From positions 1 through 54,180 of the forward strand of contig CANQMR010000024.1 in assembly GCA_947625015.1 (NCBI GenBank): a stretch of DNA of 54,180 bases, written 5' to 3'. The notes beneath the pieces are model-generated. The model was not told where the DNA came from. It did no database searches and worked only from the letters and a program-made list of their open reading frames with translations. Shown here piece after piece: positions 34,543 to 43,178 of the stretch. Position numbers and translations under genes: made by a program. Within the stretch, counting starts at the first letter, position 1, and the number at the start of each line of letters is the position of its first letter. The DNA is from an uncultured Lachnospiraceae bacterium. GTDB lineage: Bacteria; Bacillota; Clostridia; Lachnospirales; Lachnospiraceae.

Positions 34543-35751
34543 TTACATTTTGCTGTCCAGGGATTTTCCGGTTTCTGTATGTTCAAAATCAGGTAAGTAA
34601 TCCGCAAGGATAGAAACCACTTCCTCTTTTGTGGTGTTCTCTTTGTCAAAGGCTGCATTTAACTGTGCGAATAACGCATCGAGTTTCCTGACATCTGGAA
34701 TTCTTTTTCCGGTTACAACGCCTAGCGCTTTTAGCCGCATCAGGTCTACGGATTCTTTTTCGGTATAAAATTCCTCATAGGCTTTCTCGCCGGATGTATT
34801 GGAAGCGGAGTAGTGAACCGGATACAAACGGCTGCCATTTTTAAGATTAGCGGCTTTTGCAATGGCTTCTTCATCGCTTTGGCAGGGAAGAACCTCATAT
34901 CCATGCGCCTCTAAAAATGCGGTGGCAATCCGGTCAAATGTCATCATCTGGGCTTCTTCTAAACGGGGAAAAAATATCTCCCGGTTTTGTCCCAATATAC
35001 AGGCAAGCATACAAATTTGCCCGCTTTCCTCCGGGGAGACGAAATACCGCTTCACATCAGAAGGAGCGCTGATGGGCTGTAACTTCTGCAACCGGGCAAG
35101 GAAACCGGCGGGCAGGGAGCCGTTAGAAAAGGCAACATTGGCAAACCGGGCGGTTTTTACGGGAAACTTGTCCGAGTATGCAAAGATAACATCTTCCATG
35201 ATCCGCTTGCTGGCGCCCATAATATTGACCGGGTTGGCGGCTTTATCCGTAGATACGCAGAAGTATTCCTCCGGGGGATACTTGGCAAGTAAGTCTAATA
35301 GCTTCTTTGCCTGAAGCACATTGTTCTGGAGAAGAGCCTCTACAGAGTAGATATCCTTTTCTGACCGGACATGCTTGTGGGCGGAAAAATTGGCTACGAT
35401 ATCAAATCCGCCCCGATGAACAAACATTTTTTCAAAAACAGGAGATGCAAAATTCATGGGATAAGGAATGTAATCTTCCGGGATATATAAGTTCCTGGTA
35501 GAACGCAAATCTCTGGTAAGCTCTGCTAAGGCGTTTTCGTTGATGTCAACAACTATCAAAGAAGCCGGCTGAAAGGGGAGAATGGCTTTAATAAAGGAGG
35601 AACCAATGGAGCCGGCTCCGCCAATTACCAAAACGGATTTTCCCTTGATTCTGGAGTTTAAAATTTCTCTGTTTGCTTCGATGTCATCAAGGAACATACT
35701 GTGTTCTCTTTTGGTAACATGTTGTGCAATAAATTTATCTAAATTAAACAT
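34543..35751 (-). CDS. legB: UDP-sugar 4,6-dehydratase LegB
   Basis: A 402-residue extended SDR of the CapD/FlaA1-related type: GGAGSIG (44-50), STDKAANPVN with STDK at 167-170, and MGASK (178-182), where Met replaces the Tyr of ordinary SDRs, as is usual for non-inverting dehydratases. It makes the 4-keto-6-deoxy intermediate for LegC. C-terminal 100 residues (VHYSASNTSGEKAYEEFY) are standard for LegB. A promoter lies about 50 bases upstream. Base use is more G/C rich than in legF-legG, as for legC. Confidence 0.88.
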   Translation of the reverse strand: MFNLDKFIAQHVTKREHSMFLDDIEANREILNSRIKGKSVLVIGGAGSIGSSFIKAILPFQPASLIVVDINENALAELTRDLRSTRNLYIPEDYIPYPMNFASPVFEKMFVHRGGFDIVANFSAHKHVRSEKDIYSVEALLQNNVLQAKKLLDLLAKYPPEEYFCVSTDKAANPVNIMGASKRIMEDVIFAYSDKFPVKTARFANVAFSNGSLPAGFLARLQKLQPISAPSDVKRYFVSPEESGQICMLACILGQNREIFFPRLEEAQMMTFDRIATAFLEAHGYEVLPCQSDEEAIAKAANLKNGSRLYPVHYSASNTSGEKAYEEFYTEKESVDLMRLKALGVVTGKRIPDVRKLDALFAQLNAAFDKENTTKEEVVSILADYLPDFEHTETGKSLDSKM

Positions 35752-35800
35752 TTATTATCCTCTTTCTTTAGTTAAATATCAGAATAAAATTTTCTTGTTT

Positions 35801-35829
35801 ATTATATCGCAACCTTAGTTGGTATTCAA
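35801..35829 (-). promoter_or_regulatory. Promoter of the leg operon
   Basis: Reading the - strand, TTGAAT (35829-35824), a 17-base spacer and TATAAT (35806-35801) give a strong sigma-A promoter about 50 bases before legB. It shares the TTGAATAC block and TTGCGA spacer end with the promoter at 33295. It diverges from the ptmE promoter in the same 249-base gap; the rest of that gap is plain A/T-rich sequence. Confidence 0.75.
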
Positions 35830-35934
35830 TAAAAATTATGGATCTTATTTATTATGAAAAATGTGAAACATTATAGGTATATGCATTTTTAAATTATATT
35901 TTTTGTAAATTTCATTAATTATATAAAAATATTC

Positions 35935-35963
35935 TTGTGATTTTAGCCATAACAAAATATAAT
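35935..35963 (+). promoter_or_regulatory. Promoter of ptmE
   Basis: TTGTGA (35935-35940) and TATAAT (35958-35963) are 17 bases apart, leaving a short leader of about 30 bases before the ptmE start. The leg operon promoter is back to back about 105 bases away, so both halves of legionaminic acid supply can be controlled from one gap. Confidence 0.7.
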
Positions 35964-36000
35964 AATAGTATGTATTATTACAAGAATGGGGAATAGTCTG

Positions 36001-37071
36001 ATGGCAAAAGAGAATATAAAAAATTTTTTGGGAACCCAAGGATTAAATATTGTTGAGGCTATGCAGCTTATAGATGATAATGCACAGGGAATTCTGTTTG
36101 TTGTGGATGATGAGGACAGGCTGTGCGGCTGTCTTACCGATGGTGATATAAGAAGATGGATTATCAAAACGGGAGGAATATCCGGGACAGTTGGGGAAAT
36201 AATGAACCCCAATCCCCGGTATGTTTCCACAAACAGTGCTGTAGATCCTTATGATTATATGAAATTAAACTCTATCAGAGCAATCCCTATGGTAGATGAA
36301 CAAAAAAGAATTATCAGTATCTTTTTGCTTGAGACTATACTAGAGACCGGGCAGCCGAATCAGAAATTGCTTATGGATATTCCTATAATAATTATGGCAG
36401 GAGGAAAGGGAACCAGGCTTTATCCCTACACCAAAATTCTCCCCAAACCTTTGATTCCAATCGGAGACACGCCTATTTTAGAGAGAATTATGAACCGCTT
36501 TTATGAATACGGGGCGAAAGAATTTTATCTTACAGTTAACTACAAAAAGGAAATGATAAAATCCTATTTTTATGATTTGGCTCCGGCATATGATATTCAT
36601 TTTATAGAAGAAGATAAGCCGTTGGGAACTGCCGGAAGTATAAGCCTTATAGAAGATAAATTTGATGAGCCGGTTATTGTAACCAATTGTGATATCCTGA
36701 TTGAGGCGGACTATAATAAGATTATTACTTATCACAAGGAATCTGGGAATGATATGACGATAGTATCATCGCTTAAGAACTTTGTTATACCCTATGGAGT
36801 TATTGATATAGGGGAGAACGGGGTAATACATGGGATGAATGAGAAACCGACGATGTCCCATTTTATTAACACCGGTATGTATATTGTGAATCCGGAATGT
36901 TTTAATTTGATACCCTCTAACCAGTTTTATCATATGACCGATTTGGCAGATGCATTAATGACTAATGGCAGGAGAGTCGGAACATTTCCAATCAGTGAGG
37001 CCTCTTTTCTTGATATGGGACAGTTTGAGGAGATGAAACGAATGGAAGAGATGTTAAATGCAGGTCAGTGA
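36001..37071 (+). CDS. ptmE: CBS-domain sugar-1-phosphate nucleotidyltransferase (PtmE-like)
   Basis: A 356-residue protein with a tandem CBS domain (about 10-115; GCLTDGDIRR, LNSIRAIPMVD) and a nucleotidyltransferase domain (about 125-350) with AGGKGTRLYP (GGKGTRL 134-140), PKPLIPIGDTPIL and NCDILIEADY. In Campylobacter, PtmE has this layout and makes GDP-glucosamine as the entry to legionaminic acid. ATG 36001 is chosen over 35986 because GGGGA is 8 bases upstream. The CBS pair suggests control by an adenylate. Divergent from legB, which supports the GDP-linked Leg route, though PtmF-like glucosamine synthase was not seen. Confidence 0.83.
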   Translation: MAKENIKNFLGTQGLNIVEAMQLIDDNAQGILFVVDDEDRLCGCLTDGDIRRWIIKTGGISGTVGEIMNPNPRYVSTNSAVDPYDYMKLNSIRAIPMVDEQKRIISIFLLETILETGQPNQKLLMDIPIIIMAGGKGTRLYPYTKILPKPLIPIGDTPILERIMNRFYEYGAKEFYLTVNYKKEMIKSYFYDLAPAYDIHFIEEDKPLGTAGSISLIEDKFDEPVIVTNCDILIEADYNKIITYHKESGNDMTIVSSLKNFVIPYGVIDIGENGVIHGMNEKPTMSHFINTGMYIVNPECFNLIPSNQFYHMTDLADALMTNGRRVGTFPISEASFLDMGQFEEMKRMEEMLNAGQ

Positions 37072-37089
37072 GCAGATTGGAGGGGAATT

Positions 37090-38166
37090 ATGGCAAAACA
37101 ATATATAATGAATGTATCGGGGCAAAGCTATTTTTCTACAGAAGCGGAAAGAACATTTCCTGTGGTTTTTACTGTGCCGGAGCAGGGACCTGATGAAAAT
37201 ACAGGATTATGCCTTTTGGTTGCGGGCTTTGCCGGCGATATTATGGCAAATGTCTATATAAAGATGCGCAACCAGTTTGCAGAAGATTATAATCTGATTG
37301 TAATTCAGTGTGAATATTTTGGATATGAATTTATGTCAAAGGAGACAGCAGACAATCTATTAAATGATTTGGGAAACTGGTTTACTGCGGAAGAAATCGG
37401 CTATTATGAAAAAGCGATAATAGAAAAACCTGTTACTATAGAAAAATCATTTAAGTTAGACGAATCCCCGGATAATTTTTGTGAGATGGGTATTTTTCAG
37501 GCACTTGACAATCTTCGGGCTATAAAAGCTGTCCAATATTGGATTGCTCACGAGGGATATACCTGTAATACTGATAAAATTATTGGCTATGGGCATTCTC
37601 ATGGCGCCTATCTGTTGTATATATGCAATGCGCTATTTCCCGGTTTGTTTTCAGCAATCATTGATAATTCTGCATGGATATTTCCATTATGGTTGGTAAA
37701 ACCAAGAATTCTCTTAAAAACATGGAAAAAGAATGTCTTTCTGGAATTAAAATTATTTTATCAGGGCATACAATTTTCTCAGGATAAAATGATATATTTG
37801 TTAAATACTTACTATTCTCAGACGGTAAATACTTGTAAAATCTATAGTTATCACAGCGAGAAGGATCAATTAGTTCCTCTAGCGGACAAGCAAAAACTGT
37901 TGTCAGGTATAGCACACAGCGTATTGCATCCCATAGGAGAGGACGATGTGGATGGCGAGATTTTTAAAGATTTAAATCATGGATTGGGTGCAGATTTTTT
38001 GAAGATGTTTGATATGGTATATAGAGAATATCATCTAGAAAATGCAGATAATGGCGGCAAATGGAATAAAAATACGATAGTAACGGAAATGTATGAATAT
38101 AAGAGCGGTATTGAAGGCGGCTATCCTTTTATCAGCAGAAGGAATGTGGGGAGGGGTGAAGATTAA
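37090..38166 (+). CDS. DUF2920 alpha/beta-hydrolase-like protein
   Basis: A 358-residue protein of the DUF2920 family, which recurs in Campylobacter and Clostridia flagellar modification loci. It has an alpha/beta-hydrolase core: VAGFAGD, a nucleophile elbow GYGHSHGAY with Ser170, a plausible acid in HSEKDQLVP (Asp259) and a His in LNHGLG (His297). It may deacylate or transfer an acyl group on a sugar; the family's function is not known to me. It follows ptmE by 18 bases with GGAGG and shares its promoter. The 48 bases after it, before the convergent gene, show no clear terminator. Confidence 0.7.
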   Translation: MAKQYIMNVSGQSYFSTEAERTFPVVFTVPEQGPDENTGLCLLVAGFAGDIMANVYIKMRNQFAEDYNLIVIQCEYFGYEFMSKETADNLLNDLGNWFTAEEIGYYEKAIIEKPVTIEKSFKLDESPDNFCEMGIFQALDNLRAIKAVQYWIAHEGYTCNTDKIIGYGHSHGAYLLYICNALFPGLFSAIIDNSAWIFPLWLVKPRILLKTWKKNVFLELKLFYQGIQFSQDKMIYLLNTYYSQTVNTCKIYSYHSEKDQLVPLADKQKLLSGIAHSVLHPIGEDDVDGEIFKDLNHGLGADFLKMFDMVYREYHLENADNGGKWNKNTIVTEMYEYKSGIEGGYPFISRRNVGRGED

Positions 38167-38214
38167 TTTAGGTGATATAAATCAAACCGTTATTTGTATT
38201 TTGCAGATTTATTG

Positions 38215-39237
38215 TCATATCGGATGTGGCAGATTCCAGGCTTTAAGATATGTATCTCTAAAATAATCCCAGTCTTCATTTGTCATATTTAATCTGGCTG
38301 TATGCAACAGAGCTTTCTGCCAGTCTGCTACTTTTAATACATAAGGATTATTTTCAAAGTCAGGAAACTGTTCACAAAGTTCTCTTTGCATTTGGCGCAA
38401 CGTATCATAGGGAAGTTCTTTCATTTTCACCAATATGCCATGCAATGTCCCAAAATAATACAAATGGACAAAATTAAATTCAATGCGATCTTTGTCTTTA
38501 TCGTAAAATCCTCTTTTTTTAAGTTCTTCAAGTTTCATGACTTCAATGGGAAGTCTGTCTAAATGCTGTAATCCCATCTGCGTAGTGGTAGAATTAGGGT
38601 TAAAATAATAATTGTAAAGAGGTTCTCCAATGATATACCAACTCTTTATATAATAATTCAGTATGTGTCCCCAATAATTATCCTCGTATAATAGTCTTTC
38701 CGGAAACCAAATATCATTTTCCAGAATTAATTGTTTTTTGTATAGACCACTCCATACACCTCCGGCTAATCCTCTAAAATAATCATCATCTGTAACCTCA
38801 CAAAATGTATCAAGAGGACCCTTATATGCATTTTCTACATACAATGCTTGTCCTGTATCATCCACCCGCTGAGAAAGAACGCCCACTACATCTGCTCCTG
38901 TACAAATGGTTTTATCATACATTTTCTGATACATGTTAAGGTCAATCCAGTCATCTGCATCTACAAAGCCAACATAATCGGTGGTCGCATATCGAATACC
39001 TATATTTCGGGCGGTTCCCTGTTTTCCATTTCTTTCACAATTAACTACAAGAATGGATTCCGGATATTTAGTTTCCCATTGACACAATTTCTCAAAGGTG
39101 GCATCCGTAGAGGCATCATTCACAAATATTAATTCCATATTGTCAATACCTAATGTTTGGTTTACCAGTGAATCTATACAACGGTCCAGGTATTTCTCTG
39201 CATTATAACAGGGAATGATTACACTAATCAGCTTCAT
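38215..39237 (-). CDS. GT2-family glycosyltransferase
   Basis: A 340-residue GT-A enzyme with VIIPCYNAEKYLDRC, IFVNDASTD and FVDADDWID (metal-binding DADD). It is a full-length paralogue of the gene at 25273 in opposite orientation. Similarity extends into the C-terminal helices (RIEFNF, FPDFENNPY). AAGGAGACC gives a clear ribosome site. It has its own promoter at 39337-39365. The acceptor and sugar are unknown. Confidence 0.88.
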   Translation of the reverse strand: MKLISVIIPCYNAEKYLDRCIDSLVNQTLGIDNMELIFVNDASTDATFEKLCQWETKYPESILVVNCERNGKQGTARNIGIRYATTDYVGFVDADDWIDLNMYQKMYDKTICTGADVVGVLSQRVDDTGQALYVENAYKGPLDTFCEVTDDDYFRGLAGGVWSGLYKKQLILENDIWFPERLLYEDNYWGHILNYYIKSWYIIGEPLYNYYFNPNSTTTQMGLQHLDRLPIEVMKLEELKKRGFYDKDKDRIEFNFVHLYYFGTLHGILVKMKELPYDTLRQMQRELCEQFPDFENNPYVLKVADWQKALLHTARLNMTNEDWDYFRDTYLKAWNLPHPI

Positions 39238-39336
39238 ATTTGGTCTCCTTGATTTTTATAATTCTTGTTGTTTTTGAAAAAGTATATGGCAATTTCTTCG
39301 TTTTCAATATAAAAGTATTATAAATCTTTATTTCAA

Positions 39337-39365
39337 AGTATAACATAACATCAACAGGTATTCAA
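39337..39365 (-). promoter_or_regulatory. Promoter before the 38215-39237 glycosyltransferase
   Basis: On the - strand TTGAAT (39365-39360), a 17-base spacer and TATACT (39342-39337). The -35 block reads GTTGAATACC, like the two leg promoters. It leaves an untranslated leader of roughly 90 bases, in which I see no obvious riboswitch. Confidence 0.65.
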
Positions 39366-39403
39366 CAAATGCTTGTAAGAAAAGAGTTAAATGTTAAAAT
39401 AGA

Positions 39404-41770
39404 TTATGATGATATGTTAAATGTTGTATTCATAACAATAGCATTGGCCAGTTTCTTTGTAAAGGCTACACTCCCGTCATGATTAAAATGCGTCATATCC
39501 CAGTAATAATCCGGATTACAGGACAAAGAGATATCTTCTTTGTAATTGAAATATATAAATGGAACCTTTTTTTGTACTTTGCTAAGCAGGTTTTCAAAAA
39601 ATTCTTTCCATACTGCAAACTGGCTTATTTCAAACTCTTCGACATCCCTGTACTTTGGAAGCAGACATAAAAAAATTACCAGATCGGGGTTTTTTGATTT
39701 GAGAAAGCGGAGAAATTCACAAAAATATTCTAAATTTCTTTCAATGCTTTCCCCAAATGTATTGATCTGTATGGATGTAATATTGGGATTATCGTGATAG
39801 CCCTGAATCGTATCTTGTTGTAATTTTCGTGTTCTGTCAGTCAGTGGATAATCACAGTATGCATGCTCATCATAATCCTTTGCGTTCTTAAATAGTTGTG
39901 AAAATACTGCCTGTTCCGTTGTTGTGGCATGTGGCCATTGTGTCTGGAGATAGGCATTAATTTCTTCGGCGGAAGCGGAAATATTTTTATTTCCGATTTT
40001 ATCAAAGAGTGCCGGACAATCCAATCCGCTTATTTGGAAAAAATTAATTGTTGCGTCTGTCAACATAGTTTCAAAATTAAAATATGTATAATCAAACATA
40101 TCAATAACAGCATATTTTAAGTCTGATACCTTTTCTGGAAATTCTTTCCATATTTTTTGAGCTGTTAAATAATTAAAATATATATCCTGCGAGGAAGATG
40201 CAAAATTAGCTGCCCGGCCAGGAAGAAGAGAGGATAAGATTCCAACCTCAGCATGAGATATTCCAAATACAATGCCATCCAGTTTGTCTATGTCTGGATT
40301 TGATAAGATCCTCGCATATTTTTCCTTTGGATAGAAAGACTGGTAGATGCGAAAACCATCAAAAAATTTGTATTTGGGGATGCCTATATGATCCAGTTCT
40401 TCTATAACCCAGTCTGCCAGTTCCTCCTCTGTTGGCATATAATGTCTGCTGACAAAAGAAAAGACATAATCAATTTCATCCATTTGGGACGAAATACTGC
40501 GTAACTGTTCCTTAAATACTTCTTTGTCCGCTTTTTGTTCGTCAGGGGATTTGCCCTGATAATTTTCAAAGTCCAGATATAGTAAAACACAGGCATCCGG
40601 AGAAAGCGCTTGTGTGAGCATTTTACTGTAGATATTATCTGTAATCAAAATGATATTATTTCTCTGTTCATGTGTTGCTGTTTCAGTATTATGTAAATAT
40701 TGTATTTTCTGCATTAAATCATTAATTATAGTATTTTGTTTTTCAATTATTTTGGTTTTATCCTCCAAGGTATTCTGGAGGAATTGTTCTACCTGTCCAG
40801 GATTTTTCCCGCCTGTAAGTTGATGAAAATCTTTTCTTGAAAAACCATAGTCTTTTTCAATATGTTTTTCAAAGTCTGATTCTTCTATATGTTTAAAATA
40901 ATACATAATTGCGCTGTTTACATCAACATATGAGTTATTATGGAGCAACACCATGAATTTTTCACAGTTCAGACAGTATTTTGTTGAATCCGCCGGATAT
41001 TTAATCTGATCATCAAAGGCCTTTAAAAAGAAAGCCTCATTTAGTTGTTCCATTATATCCAATAACATATATATTTTTTCAGTGGCGATTCGCCGAAGAT
41101 TTTCCCAACTTGCCATGCTGAGATTATTGTTGTGCCACCTATAGTAGATTGGAATGCTTCCCTTTTCAAAAAACCGTATATCATATTTTTGAAGCAACTG
41201 TAACCATAAAGCATAATCTTGAAGCTGACGGTATTGAAATGGGTAGCCTCCCATTTCCTGCCAGACAGATCTCCTGATGATTATGGAAGGAGCGCAAATA
41301 AAATTGCCATAGCAGAAAAGTTGCTCAAATAACTTATGACGGCCAATATTAGGTGCTTTGAATGGAGAAGTGCCTTCAGGAACACCCTCCCATATAATTT
41401 CCGGATCACTGAATGCTGCGGCATACTCTTCGTGCTGTTCCATAAATTCTACATATTGTGCGACGGCAGTCTCTCCCCAGAAATCGTCGGCTGAAAAACC
41501 GACTAAATAATCTCCTTCTGCATTTTGATAAATCTCTTCCATTACAGAAAAGGTGGTATTGGTTTCGGAAAAAAAAGTCCGAATGTTTTTATCTGGATGT
41601 AACGCCACTATATCTTTGATAATTTCTTGTGAACCGTCTGTTGAACCATCATCTGAAATTAAAATTTGAATATTAGAATAGGTCTGGTTAATTGCACTTT
41701 CTAAAGCTTGTCTGACATATCCTTCGTGGTTGTAACAAGATATACAAATACTTACTAATGGTTGTTTCAT
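39404..41770 (-). CDS. Fusion: GT2 glycosyltransferase plus SGNH-type acyl hydrolase/transferase
   Basis: A 788-residue protein. Residues 1 to about 260 are GT2: SICISCYNHEGYVRQALESA, ISDDGSTDGS, FSADDFWGE (metal site) and LQDYALWLQL. About 340-375 is a short coiled coil (EDKTKIIEKQNTII). About 480-788 looks like an SGNH-like domain: IVFGISHAEVGI with probable nucleophile Ser505 and a terminal DMTHFNHDG with Asp758 and His761. SGNH domains in glycan loci often move or remove O-acyl groups, so it may add a sugar and O-acylate it (inference). GAAAGGGATC precedes the ATG. The 127-base gap upstream shows no convincing promoter. Confidence 0.75.
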   Translation of the reverse strand: MKQPLVSICISCYNHEGYVRQALESAINQTYSNIQILISDDGSTDGSQEIIKDIVALHPDKNIRTFFSETNTTFSVMEEIYQNAEGDYLVGFSADDFWGETAVAQYVEFMEQHEEYAAAFSDPEIIWEGVPEGTSPFKAPNIGRHKLFEQLFCYGNFICAPSIIIRRSVWQEMGGYPFQYRQLQDYALWLQLLQKYDIRFFEKGSIPIYYRWHNNNLSMASWENLRRIATEKIYMLLDIMEQLNEAFFLKAFDDQIKYPADSTKYCLNCEKFMVLLHNNSYVDVNSAIMYYFKHIEESDFEKHIEKDYGFSRKDFHQLTGGKNPGQVEQFLQNTLEDKTKIIEKQNTIINDLMQKIQYLHNTETATHEQRNNIILITDNIYSKMLTQALSPDACVLLYLDFENYQGKSPDEQKADKEVFKEQLRSISSQMDEIDYVFSFVSRHYMPTEEELADWVIEELDHIGIPKYKFFDGFRIYQSFYPKEKYARILSNPDIDKLDGIVFGISHAEVGILSSLLPGRAANFASSSQDIYFNYLTAQKIWKEFPEKVSDLKYAVIDMFDYTYFNFETMLTDATINFFQISGLDCPALFDKIGNKNISASAEEINAYLQTQWPHATTTEQAVFSQLFKNAKDYDEHAYCDYPLTDRTRKLQQDTIQGYHDNPNITSIQINTFGESIERNLEYFCEFLRFLKSKNPDLVIFLCLLPKYRDVEEFEISQFAVWKEFFENLLSKVQKKVPFIYFNYKEDISLSCNPDYYWDMTHFNHDGSVAFTKKLANAIVMNTTFNISS

Positions 41771-41897
41771 AATGATCCCTTTCTAATTTGATTGTTTTGT
41801 GCTATTTGGTTTGTTTGCTTTTTTATTTGGATAAGACGTAGTCAAATCTAATAGTTTTTAAGAGGAGAAAAACCTTCATATTCTAAAACATCTTAAA

Positions 41898-43178
41898 TTA
41901 TATTTTAACAACCTGTGATATACTTTTAATTATTGCCTGTTGCAAAAAATCTATCTCGCTCTCAGTAATATAATAGTTGGGCATTACTCTAAAAGTTCTA
42001 CCTTGACGTATAGCCTGTATTAACACTCCGTTATGTTCCATTTCTTTAATAAACTTTTTGCTAAAATTTCTATAATCGGTAACAATTGTGTCATCAATAT
42101 CAAATGCGCACATTAATCCATCACCACGTGCATTTATCAATGTATCTGATTCCTTACATGCCATTTCCAATGCATCTTTTAAATAAAGTCCCTTTTCCCT
42201 GTTACTTTCTAAAAGATTATTATTTTTTATTTCATCTATAACAAACGATACTATTGCGGCTGCAAGCGGATCATTTTGATGTGAACTGAAATGAACTAAT
42301 TTCCCTTCAATTTTTTTAGCCGTTTCTTCCGAAAATGTAACAGCACTTACAGGCAATCCCATTCCCATTGTCTTTGCAGTTACCAATATATCCGGAACGA
42401 CATTTGCTTTTTGATAGGCATACCATTTTCCGCTTCTGCCAAATCCGCATTGACATTCATCAAATATCAAAAGCACACCATACTTATCGCAAAATTTACG
42501 AATCTCCTTTAGATATTCCATTGAAAGCGAAATCATGCCACCAACGCCGATCACCGGCTCTAAAATAAAGGCAGCAAGGTTATTTCCATACTCATTAAAT
42601 TTTTCTTTCAAATCTTTAAAACATTCCGCATAAAATTCTTCTTGTGTTTTATTTTTATCTGAATGTAAATAATCAGGTGTTTTGACGGAAACTGCATCTG
42701 GCACATATGGTCTGGCCCATAAGCCGCCCATGGTATTTCCCTGGGCGGCTAATGTCAGACCATGATAACCATGATCCAGCCCCATAATCCCTGTTTTTCC
42801 TGTTATGTATTTTGCATATCTGAATGCGGCTTCATTTGCCTCCGAGCCGGTGGATAAAAACATGGTTTTGCTCAGTTTATAATCAGTAGTCGCTGCCATT
42901 TTTTCTGCCGCTTCAAAAACCTCTGGTGAAAGAGTTGCCGTATTCGTATGGTAAATTTTATTCATTTGTTTAGTAATGCACTCAATAAATGGCACATATC
43001 CATGACCAAAACTCATGCAGAATTGTCCGGAATTCACATCAAGGTATTTATTACCATCTACATCCCAGACAAAGGAACCGCTTCCATGCTCAATAATTGG
43101 CTTTGCATAAGAAGTTGCTTCAAATAAATATTTTATTCTATCGTTAAATAACTGTTTTGACACTTCCATATTACTCAT
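41898..43178 (-). CDS. Class III PLP aminotransferase (glutamate-1-semialdehyde aminomutase-like)
   Basis: A 426-residue class III aminotransferase or aminomutase: STGSEANEAAFRYAK (phosphate site), DHGYHG, FDECQCGFGRSG (cofactor Asp240) and TAKTMGMGLP (PLP Lys269). Relatives include glutamate-1-semialdehyde aminomutase, but the gene lies in a glycan cassette and not with haem genes, and D-E-C replaces the usual D-E-V. It overlaps the epimerase gene by 8 bases and has AGGAGGG before its ATG. It may aminate a side-chain aldehyde or a keto sugar, or make an amino acid for the ATP-grasp enzyme (inference). Confidence 0.82.
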   Translation of the reverse strand: MSNMEVSKQLFNDRIKYLFEATSYAKPIIEHGSGSFVWDVDGNKYLDVNSGQFCMSFGHGYVPFIECITKQMNKIYHTNTATLSPEVFEAAEKMAATTDYKLSKTMFLSTGSEANEAAFRYAKYITGKTGIMGLDHGYHGLTLAAQGNTMGGLWARPYVPDAVSVKTPDYLHSDKNKTQEEFYAECFKDLKEKFNEYGNNLAAFILEPVIGVGGMISLSMEYLKEIRKFCDKYGVLLIFDECQCGFGRSGKWYAYQKANVVPDILVTAKTMGMGLPVSAVTFSEETAKKIEGKLVHFSSHQNDPLAAAIVSFVIDEIKNNNLLESNREKGLYLKDALEMACKESDTLINARGDGLMCAFDIDDTIVTDYRNFSKKFIKEMEHNGVLIQAIRQGRTFRVMPNYYITESEIDFLQQAIIKSISQVVKI

